DNA of 64,000 bases from JAMHWF01 sp964371405 (GCA_964371405.1 CAYJLV010000006.1:62001-126000); one strand, 5' to 3'; positions 43,929 to 51,767 are shown, numbered from the stretch's first letter. Notes: generated from the letters alone by a model not told the origin. Numbers and translations: made by a program.

Positions 43929-43944
43929 CACGCACGCACGCACG
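43929..43944 (+). repeat. CACG tetranucleotide tract in the 5' leader of the second ArsR gene
   Basis: Four perfect CACG units end three bases before the ATG at 43948, occupying the place of a ribosome-binding site. No other Shine-Dalgarno is seen. A unit change would alter leader spacing. Confidence 0.6.
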
Positions 43945-43947
43945 GTC

Positions 43948-44304
43948 ATGGACAAGATGAGGAGCGAGGATCTGGTCTTCGATTCGGTGGCCGAGCTGTT
44001 CTCGGTGCTGTCGACGCCGATCCGCCTGAAGATCATCAGCGCCGTGTGTCAGGGCGAGAAGAACGTGTCGCAACTCCTCGCCGAGATCGACACCACGCAG
44101 CCCAACATGTCGCAGCACCTCGCGATGCTCTATCGCAGCGGCGTGCTTGCCAAGCGCCGCGAAGGCACGCAGATGTATTACCGCCTGCAGAGCGAGCGCA
44201 TCGCCACGCTGTGCCGCGCCGTCTGCACCCAGGTCGCGATCGAGCTCGACCCCGAATCCGACGTCAAGCCGTCCGAGCGCCTGGTACCCGTCGGCCTGCG
44301 CTGA
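43948..44304 (+). CDS. Second ArsR/SmtB family regulator of the sox locus
   Basis: A 118-residue winged-helix protein clearly paralogous to the one at 37887: ELFSVLSTPIRLKIISAVCQGEKNV, TQPNMSQHLAMLYRSGVLAKRREG and QMYYRLQSERIATLCRAVC. Cysteines C34, C89 and C93 coincide with C35, C90 and C94 of the first protein, while C32 is replaced by Ala/Ser context. The C-terminal tail is longer. It closes the sox cluster and has the same kind of operator-like site upstream, so the two may bind each other's sites or form heterodimers (inference). Confidence 0.88.
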   Translation: MDKMRSEDLVFDSVAELFSVLSTPIRLKIISAVCQGEKNVSQLLAEIDTTQPNMSQHLAMLYRSGVLAKRREGTQMYYRLQSERIATLCRAVCTQVAIELDPESDVKPSERLVPVGLR

Positions 44305-44349
44305 AGCCCGGCCCGAACGGGATCCCTGCGAGCGGCAGGCGGGCCGTGC

Positions 44350-44760
44350 TCAGTGCCGCGCCGGCGACGTGGCGCCGGCCACCGTGTAGTGCTTCGAACG
44401 CAGCAGCGGCCACACCACGGCGGCGATCAGCGGGTCGGACCAGGCGCCTTGCGGCAGTTCGGGCGTGGCCCGGTTCGGCTCGTGCGTCAGCATGCGCGCG
44501 AAGCTCTCGACGACGGCGTCGGCGGGGCGGCTCGCGCTTGCCAGCGTGGCGCCGTCGCGCAGCGGCACGACCAGCGCCGCGATGAGCGGGTCGGCCGGAC
44601 CGTCCGGCACGGCAGGGGCGACGGCAGGCGCCGGCTCGGTGGTCAGCATGCGGTCGAAGCCGGCGCGCACCGGGTCTGCGGCCCGGCCGGACATTGCGGC
44701 GAATGCCAGCGCCAGTGCGATGCCGCCGATCCTGAAGAACGAATGAAGCGTTGCGGTCAT
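44350..44760 (-). CDS. Secreted small protein with an internal duplication, function unknown
   Basis: A 136-residue protein with a signal peptide (~1-27, SGRA-AD) and an AGGAG ribosome-binding site. The mature part contains the same module twice: DPVRAGFDRMLTTEP...ADPLIAALVVPL (~29-68) and DAVVESFARMLTHEP...SDPLIAAVVWPL (~80-121). Each has an F-x-RML-T/H-EP word followed about 20 residues later by DPLIAA-VV-PL. There are no cysteines in the mature chain and no known domain that I recognise. It converges on the second ArsR gene and lies downstream of the kinase gene on the same strand. Confidence 0.75.
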   Translation of the reverse strand: MTATLHSFFRIGGIALALAFAAMSGRAADPVRAGFDRMLTTEPAPAVAPAVPDGPADPLIAALVVPLRDGATLASASRPADAVVESFARMLTHEPNRATPELPQGAWSDPLIAAVVWPLLRSKHYTVAGATSPARH

Positions 44761-44929
44761 GTCGAATCTCCTGGGTTCCGGATCGAACAGGGAGGTCGTC
44801 GATCTGCGGTGCGTGCATGTTCGGCGCCGACCGTATCAATCACGTTTCACCGCGAGCGCGTCCTTGTTTCATTGGTTCAGCGCGTGTGCCCGCCGCCGCT
44901 CGGAGCGCCGCCGGCTTGCGGGCGGCGCA

Positions 44930-47728
44930 TCACCGAGACTGGGCCGTGCAGCGCCGCACGCGCTGCACCAGGTCGCCGGCGGCGAAGGGCTTGTCCAGCC
45001 AGTCGGCGCCGCTCTCGCGTCGGAACTCGCTCGCCAGCGGCGACAGCGTGTCGCCGGTGACGAAGACGAAGCGCTGCGCGAGCCCGCGGTCGCGCTCGCG
45101 GATCGCGCGCCACAGCGCGCGGCCGTCGAGGTCGGGCATGCGCAGGTCCGACACGACAGCGTCGAAATGCACTTCCTCCGTCAGCGCCAAAGCCACCGCG
45201 CCCGACTCGGCGGTGGCGACCTCGTAGCCAGCCGCTTCGAGCGCGTCGCGCATCATCGTCGCGAGATCGGGTTCGTCGTCGACCACGAGCACGCGGCCGC
45301 TTGCACCGCTCGCGGCCGGCGGTTCGGGCGCTGGCGTATCCGCGACCCCGGCCGGCACCGGGTGCAGCGGCAGCTCGAGCCGGAAGCAGGCGCCGCGGCC
45401 GAAGGGCGAATCGGCTTCCAGCCGCAGCTCGCCGCCGTGCTCGATCGCCACAGCGCGCGCGACCGCCAGCCCGAGCCCCGTTCCGACGCCTTCGGCCTTG
45501 GTGGTGAAGAACGCGTCGAAGATGCGCTCGCGATCCGCTTCGCTCACGCCGGCGCCGTTGTCGGCCACCCGCAGCCGGATGTGTTCGGCGTCGTATCCGG
45601 TTTCGATGCGCAGGCGCCGCGGCAGATCCACCGACGCCAGCGCCTGCTGCGCATTGACGATGAGGTTCATCAGCACCTGGCCGAGCTTGTCGGCGTCGGC
45701 CACCACCGCCGACAGGTCGGGTTGCAGCTGCAGATCGAGCGCGATGCCGCTCGTGCGCAGGCTGTACTGCAGCAGGTCGACAGCACCGCGCACCAGGTCG
45801 TTGAGCTGCACCGTGGTGCGTACCGCCGGCCGGCTGCGCGCCATCGCGAGGAAGCTGCGCACGATGCGGCCGCAGCGCTCCGCGGCCTCGCGGATGCGCG
45901 CCGCGTCGGCGCGCAGCCCGGGATCGGCGCACTTGTCTTCGAGCAGGCTGGCGCGGCCCATCACGATGGCCAGCGGGTTGTTCAACTCGTGCGCTACGCC
46001 GGCCAGCAGGGTGCCCATCGCGGCGAGCTTCTCGGCCTGGCGCAGCGCCTCGCGCTGGCGCGCGATCTCGTCGTTGGCGGCGCGACGCTCGCTCGCATCG
46101 ATCAGCGAGGCGGTGATGCAGGTCTCGTCGGCGCACACCGTCGGCCACAGCAGGACATCGACCGGGAACTCGCTGCCGCCGGGCCTCAGCGCGGTCAACT
46201 CGACGCGGTGCCCGACGAGCTGCGGCGCCTCGCCGCGGCGCATGCGGCGCAGGTCGTCGAGGTAGGCATCGCGCACGCTGTCGGGCACGATCGTGCCGGC
46301 GGCCGACCGCCCGAGCATCTCGTCGCGGCTGCGCGAGAACATGCGCTCGGCGGCCGGATTGAACTCGACCACGAGACCTTGCGCGTCGGTCGTCACGACG
46401 GCGGCGAGCGCATGGTCGACGATGGCCGACTTCAGCGCCTCGCTCTTCTGTTCGCGTGCTGCCGCTGCGCGCCACGCGGCGAAGGTATCGCGCGTCAGGT
46501 GCAGCCACGGCGCCCAGTCCGGCGGCACGCGGGGCTCGGGCGTGTTCTCGTCGGCGGCCTGCCGGCGCAGGTAGTCCACGAGCCGCAGCGAAGGCCGGCC
46601 GAACTGGCGCCAGATCGATGCTGCGATCGACAGGAACAGCATCAGCAGCAGGGCGCCGGCGGCGATGTGCGGCCACATGTCGAGCAGCAGGCCGCGTCGC
46701 AGCCGGGCATTGTCGCCGGCGTGCAATGCGATCCAGGGGGCGACGTCCGATCGGCGTGCCGCAAGCAGCGCGGGGCCCACGTGCTGCGCCAGCGGCGCGG
46801 CCAGGGCGGCCGCTACGCGCTCGGGAGCGAAGTGCGGGGGCGCCGCCTCCGTCGAGGCGGCGGGCGCGCCGCGCCGCGCGGCATGGTCCACCACCACCCG
46901 GCCGTCGCCGTCGACGACCCAGAAGCGCCCGGTGCCGGCGTCGGACTCGACGGCATCGAACGCCGCCAGCGGCACGTCGGCGGTCAGCAGCCGCTGCCCC
47001 GGTCCGCCCGGCACCGCCATGGCCAGCGCGACACGCCTGGGGCCGCCCGGAGCGGCATGCACGCGCCAGCGTGCGTCGCCTTCGATCGGCACCGCGTTGC
47101 CGCCGGGCAGACCCGCCTGCAGCGCCAGCGTCTGCACGGCCTGCTGCAGATCGGTCGCAGGAAGTTCGGCCAGCCATTGCGACGAAGCGACCCACGGATA
47201 GATCCACACCGCGCCGGCTTCGGCATCGACGTAGGTTACTCGGCTGAAGCGGCCGCCGCGCAGCATCGTCAGTTGCGCCTGTTCGGCGAACAGCGCCGCG
47301 CGTTCGACCGTGCCGTTGCGGCGCTGGGCGTCGTCCCAGTGGGGCCCGGCGAGGATGATCTGCGGCGCGGCGTCACGCAGCAGGGCGGGCAGCGCGTCGA
47401 GCGTGAAGGCGTCGCGCTGCGGCGTCGGCGCAAGCGAACGCTGGTCGGCCTGCACGTTGCGCGTCACGAAGCCCGGCGTGCGCACCGTCACGCCCAGACG
47501 CGACAGATCCTCGCGCATGCGCCCGAGCACGGCGTCGAGTTGCGCGACGCTGCGCTCGGTGCTCATCGTCAGCTGGCGCCGCACGCCGGCCTCGAGGATC
47601 TCGTACTGCAGCGTCATCGCATAGAGGGCCGCCACCAGCGCCGGCACCGCCAGCGCCAGCATGAGCCACGCGTAGCGCCGGCGCAGCCGCCGCACCGACT
47701 GCCCGAGTGTCGACCCGGCCGCGGTCAC
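44930..47728 (-). CDS. Hybrid sensor histidine kinase with C-terminal receiver domain
   Basis: A 932-residue inner-membrane kinase. Transmembrane helices at ~20-40 and ~354-374 flank a ~310-residue periplasmic sensor. PAS follows (~435-545), then HisKA with H580 (GVAHELNNPLAIVMG), HATPase with N-box NLIVNAQQAL, G-boxes DNGAGVSE and GTGLGLAVARAV, and a receiver domain (~810-930) with D861 (VVSDLRMP) and K913. The GTG start overlaps the response-regulator stop (GTGA). The HELNNP H-box is of the type often linked to FixL/NtrB-like kinases. The stimulus is unknown; the periplasmic domain resembles a dCache-like sensor in size. Confidence 0.92.
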   Translation of the reverse strand: MTAAGSTLGQSVRRLRRRYAWLMLALAVPALVAALYAMTLQYEILEAGVRRQLTMSTERSVAQLDAVLGRMREDLSRLGVTVRTPGFVTRNVQADQRSLAPTPQRDAFTLDALPALLRDAAPQIILAGPHWDDAQRRNGTVERAALFAEQAQLTMLRGGRFSRVTYVDAEAGAVWIYPWVASSQWLAELPATDLQQAVQTLALQAGLPGGNAVPIEGDARWRVHAAPGGPRRVALAMAVPGGPGQRLLTADVPLAAFDAVESDAGTGRFWVVDGDGRVVVDHAARRGAPAASTEAAPPHFAPERVAAALAAPLAQHVGPALLAARRSDVAPWIALHAGDNARLRRGLLLDMWPHIAAGALLLMLFLSIAASIWRQFGRPSLRLVDYLRRQAADENTPEPRVPPDWAPWLHLTRDTFAAWRAAAAREQKSEALKSAIVDHALAAVVTTDAQGLVVEFNPAAERMFSRSRDEMLGRSAAGTIVPDSVRDAYLDDLRRMRRGEAPQLVGHRVELTALRPGGSEFPVDVLLWPTVCADETCITASLIDASERRAANDEIARQREALRQAEKLAAMGTLLAGVAHELNNPLAIVMGRASLLEDKCADPGLRADAARIREAAERCGRIVRSFLAMARSRPAVRTTVQLNDLVRGAVDLLQYSLRTSGIALDLQLQPDLSAVVADADKLGQVLMNLIVNAQQALASVDLPRRLRIETGYDAEHIRLRVADNGAGVSEADRERIFDAFFTTKAEGVGTGLGLAVARAVAIEHGGELRLEADSPFGRGACFRLELPLHPVPAGVADTPAPEPPAASGASGRVLVVDDEPDLATMMRDALEAAGYEVATAESGAVALALTEEVHFDAVVSDLRMPDLDGRALWRAIRERDRGLAQRFVFVTGDTLSPLASEFRRESGADWLDKPFAAGDLVQRVRRCTAQSR

Positions 47729-48459
47729 GCGTCGCCCCCGGGGATGAACACGTACCCGACGCCGCGCACCGTCTTGATCGCCTCCGGCTTCTCGGGGTTG
47801 CGTTCGACCTTGCGCCGCAGGCGCATGATGCGCAGGTCGATCGAGCGGTCGAACACGTCCCACCTGCGGTTGTGGGCGCGCTCCATGATCTGGTCGCGGT
47901 TCAGCGGCCGGCCGGGGTTGCGAGCGAACAGCAGCATCAGGTCGAGTTCCGATGCCGTCAGAGCGACGTCGGCACCGCGAGCGTCGATCAGACGGCGCTC
48001 GTCGAGGTCGAGCGTGCAGGTGCCGAATGCGACGCGGTTCGGCGCGCGGTCGGCCGCGACTGCCGGAGGTGCCGGCTGCGCAGCCGGCTGCTGCACGCGC
48101 CGCAGCAGGCCCTTCACGCGCGCCAGCAGCTCGCGCAACTCGAACGGCTTGGCCACGTAGTCGTCGGCGCCGACCTCGAGGCCGACAATGCGGTCGACGG
48201 TTTCGGAGGCGGCGCTGAGCATCACGATGCCGAGTGCCGGATGCTCCACCCGCAGCCGGCGCGCCAGCGACAGGCCGTCTTCGCCGGGCATGTGGACGTC
48301 GATCACTGCAACCTGTGGTGCTTCGGCGGCGACGATCGCGCGCGCCGTCGAAGCATCGGCGGCAGTCCACACGCGCAGGCCCTCCCGGCCGAAGTACTCG
48401 CTGAGCAGGCTCAGCAGATCGGCTTCGTCGTCGACCACCAGCACCGTAGCCAGCGCCAT
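47725..48459 (-). CDS. OmpR/PhoB family response regulator
   Basis: A 244-residue regulator. The receiver domain (~1-120) has acidic D10/D11, phosphoacceptor D54 (AVIDVHMPGEDG) and K104 (VAKPFELRELLARVKGLL). A Pro/Ala linker joins it to an OmpR-type winged helix (~145-240: LTASELDLMLLFARNPGRPLNRDQIM, DRSIDLRIMRLRRKVERNPE, TVRGVGYVF). The ATG at 48459 has AAAGGAG before it; the frame is open upstream but that part is unlike the family. It is co-encoded with the hybrid kinase and divergent from the radical SAM gene, whose promoter it may control. Confidence 0.92.
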   Translation of the reverse strand: MALATVLVVDDEADLLSLLSEYFGREGLRVWTAADASTARAIVAAEAPQVAVIDVHMPGEDGLSLARRLRVEHPALGIVMLSAASETVDRIVGLEVGADDYVAKPFELRELLARVKGLLRRVQQPAAQPAPPAVAADRAPNRVAFGTCTLDLDERRLIDARGADVALTASELDLMLLFARNPGRPLNRDQIMERAHNRRWDVFDRSIDLRIMRLRRKVERNPEKPEAIKTVRGVGYVFIPGGDA

Positions 48460-48649
48460 GTCGGCCACTCCTTTGCAGAAGTCGCGGGTGAGGCTGCAGG
48501 TCGCAAGTGTGGTCGAACCCGAAGCCGCCGGTCTTTGACCTGCCCCAAGAACGGCCCAGGCGTCTGCGTGCGCGGCGCCGCTCGGCACGACCGCGCCCCG
48601 TCGGGCCGCCGATCGCCTCGATGATCCGATCGCCGGTCATCGCGTCGAA

Positions 48650-49741
48650 CTGCAGCTGCTGACAACGCTGAAGTGCAACCTCAAGTGCAGCTATTGCTCG
48701 CTCGGCGTCGGCGAAGTGCTCGGCTCCCAGACCGAGCTGCGCTACGGCATCGACGATCTGGCGCGCTTCGCCGAGAGCCACCTCGCCGGCAAGGAGGTCT
48801 ACGTCACCTTCTACGGCGGCGAGCCCACGCTGAACCGTCCGATGATGGAGCAGGTGATGGAGCGCTTCGCGCACTGGCGCTTCCAGCTCCAGACCAACGG
48901 CACGCTGCTCGACGACGTGCCCGAGGCGGGGCTGGAGCGGCTGTCCAATGTGCTGGTGTCGATCGACGGCGGCGAGGCCATCACCGACGGCTATCGAGGC
49001 AAGGGCATCTACCGCCAGGTGCTCAAGAACCTGCAGCGTGTGCGCGGTCTGATCGGCGGCTCGGTGACCGCTCGCGTCACCTGGGGCAACCCGGCGACCA
49101 CCTTCGAGGAACGCGACGCGCTGCTGGCCGACGACTCGCCGTTCGACTATCTGTACTGGCAGTTCGTCGCCGACGAGATGTACGCAGACGATTCGGTGGC
49201 GCGCCGCGAGCAGGTGCTGGCCCGGCTGATCGAGCGCTTCTTCGCGCGCGTCGATCGCCTGGTACCGCTGATTCCGCTGATGGGCATCGTGCGCAACAAG
49301 CTGTTCCCGGGGCGTGCGCAGGAGCTCTGCGCCGGTCGCACGCAATGCCGCGTTTCGTCGCACCTGATCAACGTGATGCCCGACGGCCGGATCTACCCCT
49401 GCCCCGAAATGATGTACGTGCCGGCGATGCTGATGGGCAGCGTCAAAGGCAACTGGCTCAAACCGAGCCCGTTGCAGCACACCGAAGCGATGCCGTGCAG
49501 CGGCTGCGAAGCCTATGCCTGGTGCCGCGGCAACTGCATGAAGAACCTGTACCTGGGTTACGTGAAGAACGATCTGCGCTACCGGCGCAACGTCGTCGAG
49601 CCGATCTGCGGTCCGCTGCGCTTCATCGGCCGCGAGGTCGATCGCCACCGGCCGCGCGAGTGGTTCGCGCGGCTGCCGCCGCGGCTTCGGCGGCAGATCA
49701 CCGACTGCGAGGTCTACGAATACGTCGAGGTGATGCCCTGA
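48650..49741 (+). CDS. Radical SAM/SPASM-type protein, start codon unresolved
   Basis: About 363 residues are readable. The [4Fe-4S]-SAM motif is KCNLKCSYCSLG (~residues 8-19), followed by YVTFYGGEPTLNRP and VSIDGG. The C-terminal third is Cys-rich in SPASM style: ELCAGRTQC, YPCPEMMYV, PCSGCEAYAWCRGNCMKN and EPICGPL, for auxiliary iron-sulfur clusters. Such enzymes often modify peptides or proteins. The frame is open back to a stop at 48536-48538 but contains no ATG, GTG or TTG before the SAM motif; the first is GTG 48716, after it. I mark the CTG at 48650 as an arbitrary beginning. An ATG at 48621 lies in another frame. Confidence 0.8.
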   Translation: MQLLTTLKCNLKCSYCSLGVGEVLGSQTELRYGIDDLARFAESHLAGKEVYVTFYGGEPTLNRPMMEQVMERFAHWRFQLQTNGTLLDDVPEAGLERLSNVLVSIDGGEAITDGYRGKGIYRQVLKNLQRVRGLIGGSVTARVTWGNPATTFEERDALLADDSPFDYLYWQFVADEMYADDSVARREQVLARLIERFFARVDRLVPLIPLMGIVRNKLFPGRAQELCAGRTQCRVSSHLINVMPDGRIYPCPEMMYVPAMLMGSVKGNWLKPSPLQHTEAMPCSGCEAYAWCRGNCMKNLYLGYVKNDLRYRRNVVEPICGPLRFIGREVDRHRPREWFARLPPRLRRQITDCEVYEYVEVMP

Positions 49742-49770
49742 GCCGCGGCCACGCGGTGCAGGTCCGTTGA

Positions 49771-49790
49771 ATGGGGGTTTACACCCCCAT
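49771..49790 (+). terminator. Strong hairpin after the radical SAM gene
   Basis: ATGGGGG and CCCCCAT form a perfect 7-bp stem with loop TTTACA, 30 bases after the stop. It lacks a T-run immediately after, but stands at the end of a transcription unit and separates it from the dcw promoter region. Confidence 0.6.
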
Positions 49791-49916
49791 CCGAGCTAAC
49801 AAGCCACTTTCAGTGCAGCAGCTAAGTCTCTATTTTTGAAGCTGTTTTACTTGGCGTATGCCTTGGAAAACTGCTTCTAAGTGTTTGATTTCATTGATAT
49901 TTCCTTACACTTTTCG

Positions 49917-49945
49917 TTGACCCCCAGGAAACGCTCCGCTACAGT
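49917..49945 (+). promoter_or_regulatory. Sigma-70 promoter of the mra/dcw operon
   Basis: TTGACC (49917-49922) and TACAGT (49940-49945) stand exactly 17 bases apart. They lie within the only markedly AT-rich stretch of this region (about 49790-49940), which also helps open DNA. The expected transcription start falls among the GTG repeats that follow, so MraZ binding there would block initiation. Confidence 0.65.
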
Positions 49946-49979
49946 GCACAAAAGTGCAATTTGGTGGGAAAAAGTGTCT
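49944..49979 (+). promoter_or_regulatory. MraZ box: four GTG repeats at 10-base intervals
   Basis: GTGCAC, GTGCAA, GTGGGA and GTGTCT begin at 49944, 49954, 49964 and 49974, each separated by AAAA or TTTG. MraZ is known to bind tandem GTG/TGGG-type direct repeats upstream of its own gene, one turn of helix apart. The first repeat overlaps the -10 box, and the fourth GTG is itself the probable start codon of mraZ. Confidence 0.75.
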
Positions 49980-50414
49980 GGAACGGTCTTCCAAGGAGCT
50001 TCGGCGCTGACGCTGGACGGCAAGGGGCGGGTGACCGTCCCGGCCCGTCATCGCGACGTGCTGATGTCGACCGTCGCCGGCCAGCTCACGATCACGCGCC
50101 ACCTGGCGCCGTGCCTGCTGATCTTCCCGCGCCCGGCCTGGGAGTCGTTTCGCGACCGGCTCGCCCAATTGCCGATGGCTGCCGACCCTCAGCGCCGCAT
50201 CTTTCTCGGCAACGCGATGGACGTCGAGATCGACGGCGCGTCGCGCGTTCTGGTCTCGCCCGAGCTGCGCGCCGCCGTCGGGCTGACGCGCGACGTGATG
50301 CTGCTGGGCATGGGTTCGCGCTTCGAACTGTGGGACGCCGAGCGCTACCACGCGCATGTCGCCGAAGTGACGGCATCGGAGGTGCCCGATGCGATCAAGA
50401 ACTTCGTCTTCTGA
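49974..50414 (+). CDS. mraZ: Transcriptional regulator MraZ
   Basis: A 146-residue protein from the GTG at 49974, close to the usual ~150. Two AbrB-like swapped-hairpin repeats are present: FQGASALTLDGKGRVTVPARHRDVL and ILGNAMDVEIDGASRVLVSPELRAAV-type halves (here IFLGNAMDVEIDGASRVLV), with the conserved Asp-x-x-GR-V-P. It binds its own promoter region and damps dcw expression as a ring oligomer. The open frame extends to 49881 but that part overlaps the promoter. Its stop shares one base with rsmH (TGATG). Confidence 0.92.
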   Translation: MSGTVFQGASALTLDGKGRVTVPARHRDVLMSTVAGQLTITRHLAPCLLIFPRPAWESFRDRLAQLPMAADPQRRIFLGNAMDVEIDGASRVLVSPELRAAVGLTRDVMLLGMGSRFELWDAERYHAHVAEVTASEVPDAIKNFVF

Positions 50415-51370
50415 TGGACGAGCCCGGAGCGCTGCACCGCTCCGTCCTGCTGGTCGAGGCGATCGATGCGCTGCTGACCCGGCCGGACGGTATCTACGTC
50501 GACGGCACTTTTGGCCGCGGCGGCCACGCGCGTGCCTTGCTGGCGCGGCTCGCACCGACGGGCCGTCTGGTCGCCTTCGACCGCGATCCGCAGGCGGTGG
50601 CATCGGCGACGGTCGGACCGGCGGCGATCGCCGATCCGCGCTTCTCGATCCATCACGAACCGTACTCGCGCATGGCGCAGATGCTGGCGGCGCTGGGCAT
50701 CGCGCAGCTCGACGGCGTGCTGCTCGACGTGGGCGTGTCGTCGCCGCAGATCGACGAACCGGCGCGCGGCTTCAGCTTTCGCTTCGACGGCCCGCTGGAC
50801 ATGCGCATGGATCCGACACGCGGCGAGAGCGCCGCCGATTTCCTGGCGCATGCCGATGAGCGCCGCATCGCGGAGGTGATACGCAGCTATGGCGAAGAAC
50901 GGTTTGCTGTCGCGATTGCAAAGGCGCTTGTGGCTCGCCGGCAAGGCGGGGACCCTGTTCGAACCACCCTCGAGCTTTCCCGTCTCGTGGCTGGTGCGGT
51001 CAAGACCCGCGAGCCGGGCCAGGATCCTGCGACGCGCACATTTCAGGCGCTTCGGATTCACGTCAACGCCGAGCTTGAAGAGCTCGAGCAGGGTCTGAGC
51101 GCGGCGCTGCGCCTGCTCGCCCCCGGAGGTCGGCTCGTCGTGATCAGCTTCCATTCGCTGGAGGACCGCATCGTCAAGGCGTTCATCGCGCGCGAGAGCC
51201 GGCGCGTCGTCGACCGCCGCTCGCCCGAGTACTGGAGCGGCGCGCCGGACGCGCCGGTGCGCCTGAAGGCGCTCGCGCGCGTCAAGCCGTCGGCGGCCGA
51301 GCTGCGCGCCAACCCGCGCGCGCGCTCGGCGGTAATGCGCGTCGCCGAGCGCACGGAGGCACCGGCATGA
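50414..51370 (+). CDS. rsmH: 16S rRNA (cytosine(1402)-N(4))-methyltransferase
   Basis: A 318-residue SAM-dependent enzyme (MraW). Motif I is YVDGTFGRGGHARALL, with the substrate-side LLDVGVSSPQIDEPARGFSFRFDGPLDMRMD and the late GGRLVVISFHSLEDRIVK. It methylates N4 of C1402 in the ribosomal P site. The ATG shares a base with the mraZ stop. Its own stop overlaps an ATG (51367) that opens a linker frame before ftsL; this is the only dcw junction in the window with an insert. Confidence 0.94.
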   Translation: MDEPGALHRSVLLVEAIDALLTRPDGIYVDGTFGRGGHARALLARLAPTGRLVAFDRDPQAVASATVGPAAIADPRFSIHHEPYSRMAQMLAALGIAQLDGVLLDVGVSSPQIDEPARGFSFRFDGPLDMRMDPTRGESAADFLAHADERRIAEVIRSYGEERFAVAIAKALVARRQGGDPVRTTLELSRLVAGAVKTREPGQDPATRTFQALRIHVNAELEELEQGLSAALRLLAPGGRLVVISFHSLEDRIVKAFIARESRRVVDRRSPEYWSGAPDAPVRLKALARVKPSAAELRANPRARSAVMRVAERTEAPA

Positions 51371-51483
51371 GACACGCCGTGTCAGGCTGCGTCACGCGGG
51401 CCGAGCGCCGGGCCGCTCCCAAGCCGGCCCGCATCCCCCCGGGGGATCGGTCAACGTACTCGTCGACCGAGGGGCGGTCATGA
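51367..51483 (+). repeat. GC-rich palindromic insert forming a 38-codon linker frame between rsmH and ftsL
   Basis: The frame starts with an ATG overlapping the rsmH stop (ATGA, 51367-51370) and ends with a TGA overlapping the ftsL start (ATGA, 51480-51483). Inside are GGGCC...GGCCC (around CGCTCCCAAGCC), the palindrome ATCCCCCCGGGGGAT and GGTC/GACC arms. Every other dcw junction here overlaps directly, so this insert is an addition that kept stop/start overlap at both edges. The encoded peptide (MRHAVSGCVTRAERR...) has no recognisable domain and may or may not be made. Confidence 0.55.
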
Positions 51484-51767
51484 TGCGCCTCTACGCCGCC
51501 TTGCTGCTCGTCGCGCTGCTCGCGTCGAGCCTGTACCTCGTCGGCGTCTCCTATCAGGCGCGGCGCCTGTTCGGCGAGCTCGACGCGGCGCGCGCCGACG
51601 AGCGCAAGCTCGACGCCGAGTTCAAGCGCCTCGACGCCGAGCGTCAGGCGCAGGCCACCAACCTGCGCGTCGACAAGGTGGCGCGCGATCGCCTCGGCAT
51701 GCGCGACGCGACGCCGGCGGTGACGCAGTTCGTTGTCGATGCCGGCGCGGTGGGGGGGGTGCGATGA
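51480..51767 (+). CDS. ftsL: Cell division protein FtsL
   Basis: A 95-residue bitopic protein: a short cytoplasmic start, one transmembrane helix (~4-24, YAALLLVALLASSLYLVGV) and a periplasmic coiled-coil region (ELDAARADERKLDAEFKRLDAER). The C-terminal RDRLGMRDATP is the conserved FtsL tail. It forms the FtsQLB complex that activates FtsWI. Two consecutive ATGs (51480, 51483) are both possible starts. Its stop overlaps the ftsI ATG (ATGA). Confidence 0.92.
   Translation: MMRLYAALLLVALLASSLYLVGVSYQARRLFGELDAARADERKLDAEFKRLDAERQAQATNLRVDKVARDRLGMRDATPAVTQFVVDAGAVGGVR

Noticed and set aside
44759..48160. A 1133-codon plus-strand frame opposite the histidine kinase and response regulator
   Set aside because: The minus-strand product has every kinase and receiver motif; the plus-strand product is low-complexity and Arg/Gln-rich.
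49790..49940. A small gene or precursor peptide in the AT-rich stretch before mraZ
   Set aside because: I found no frame with a start and Shine-Dalgarno; the low GC content is explained by the promoter region.
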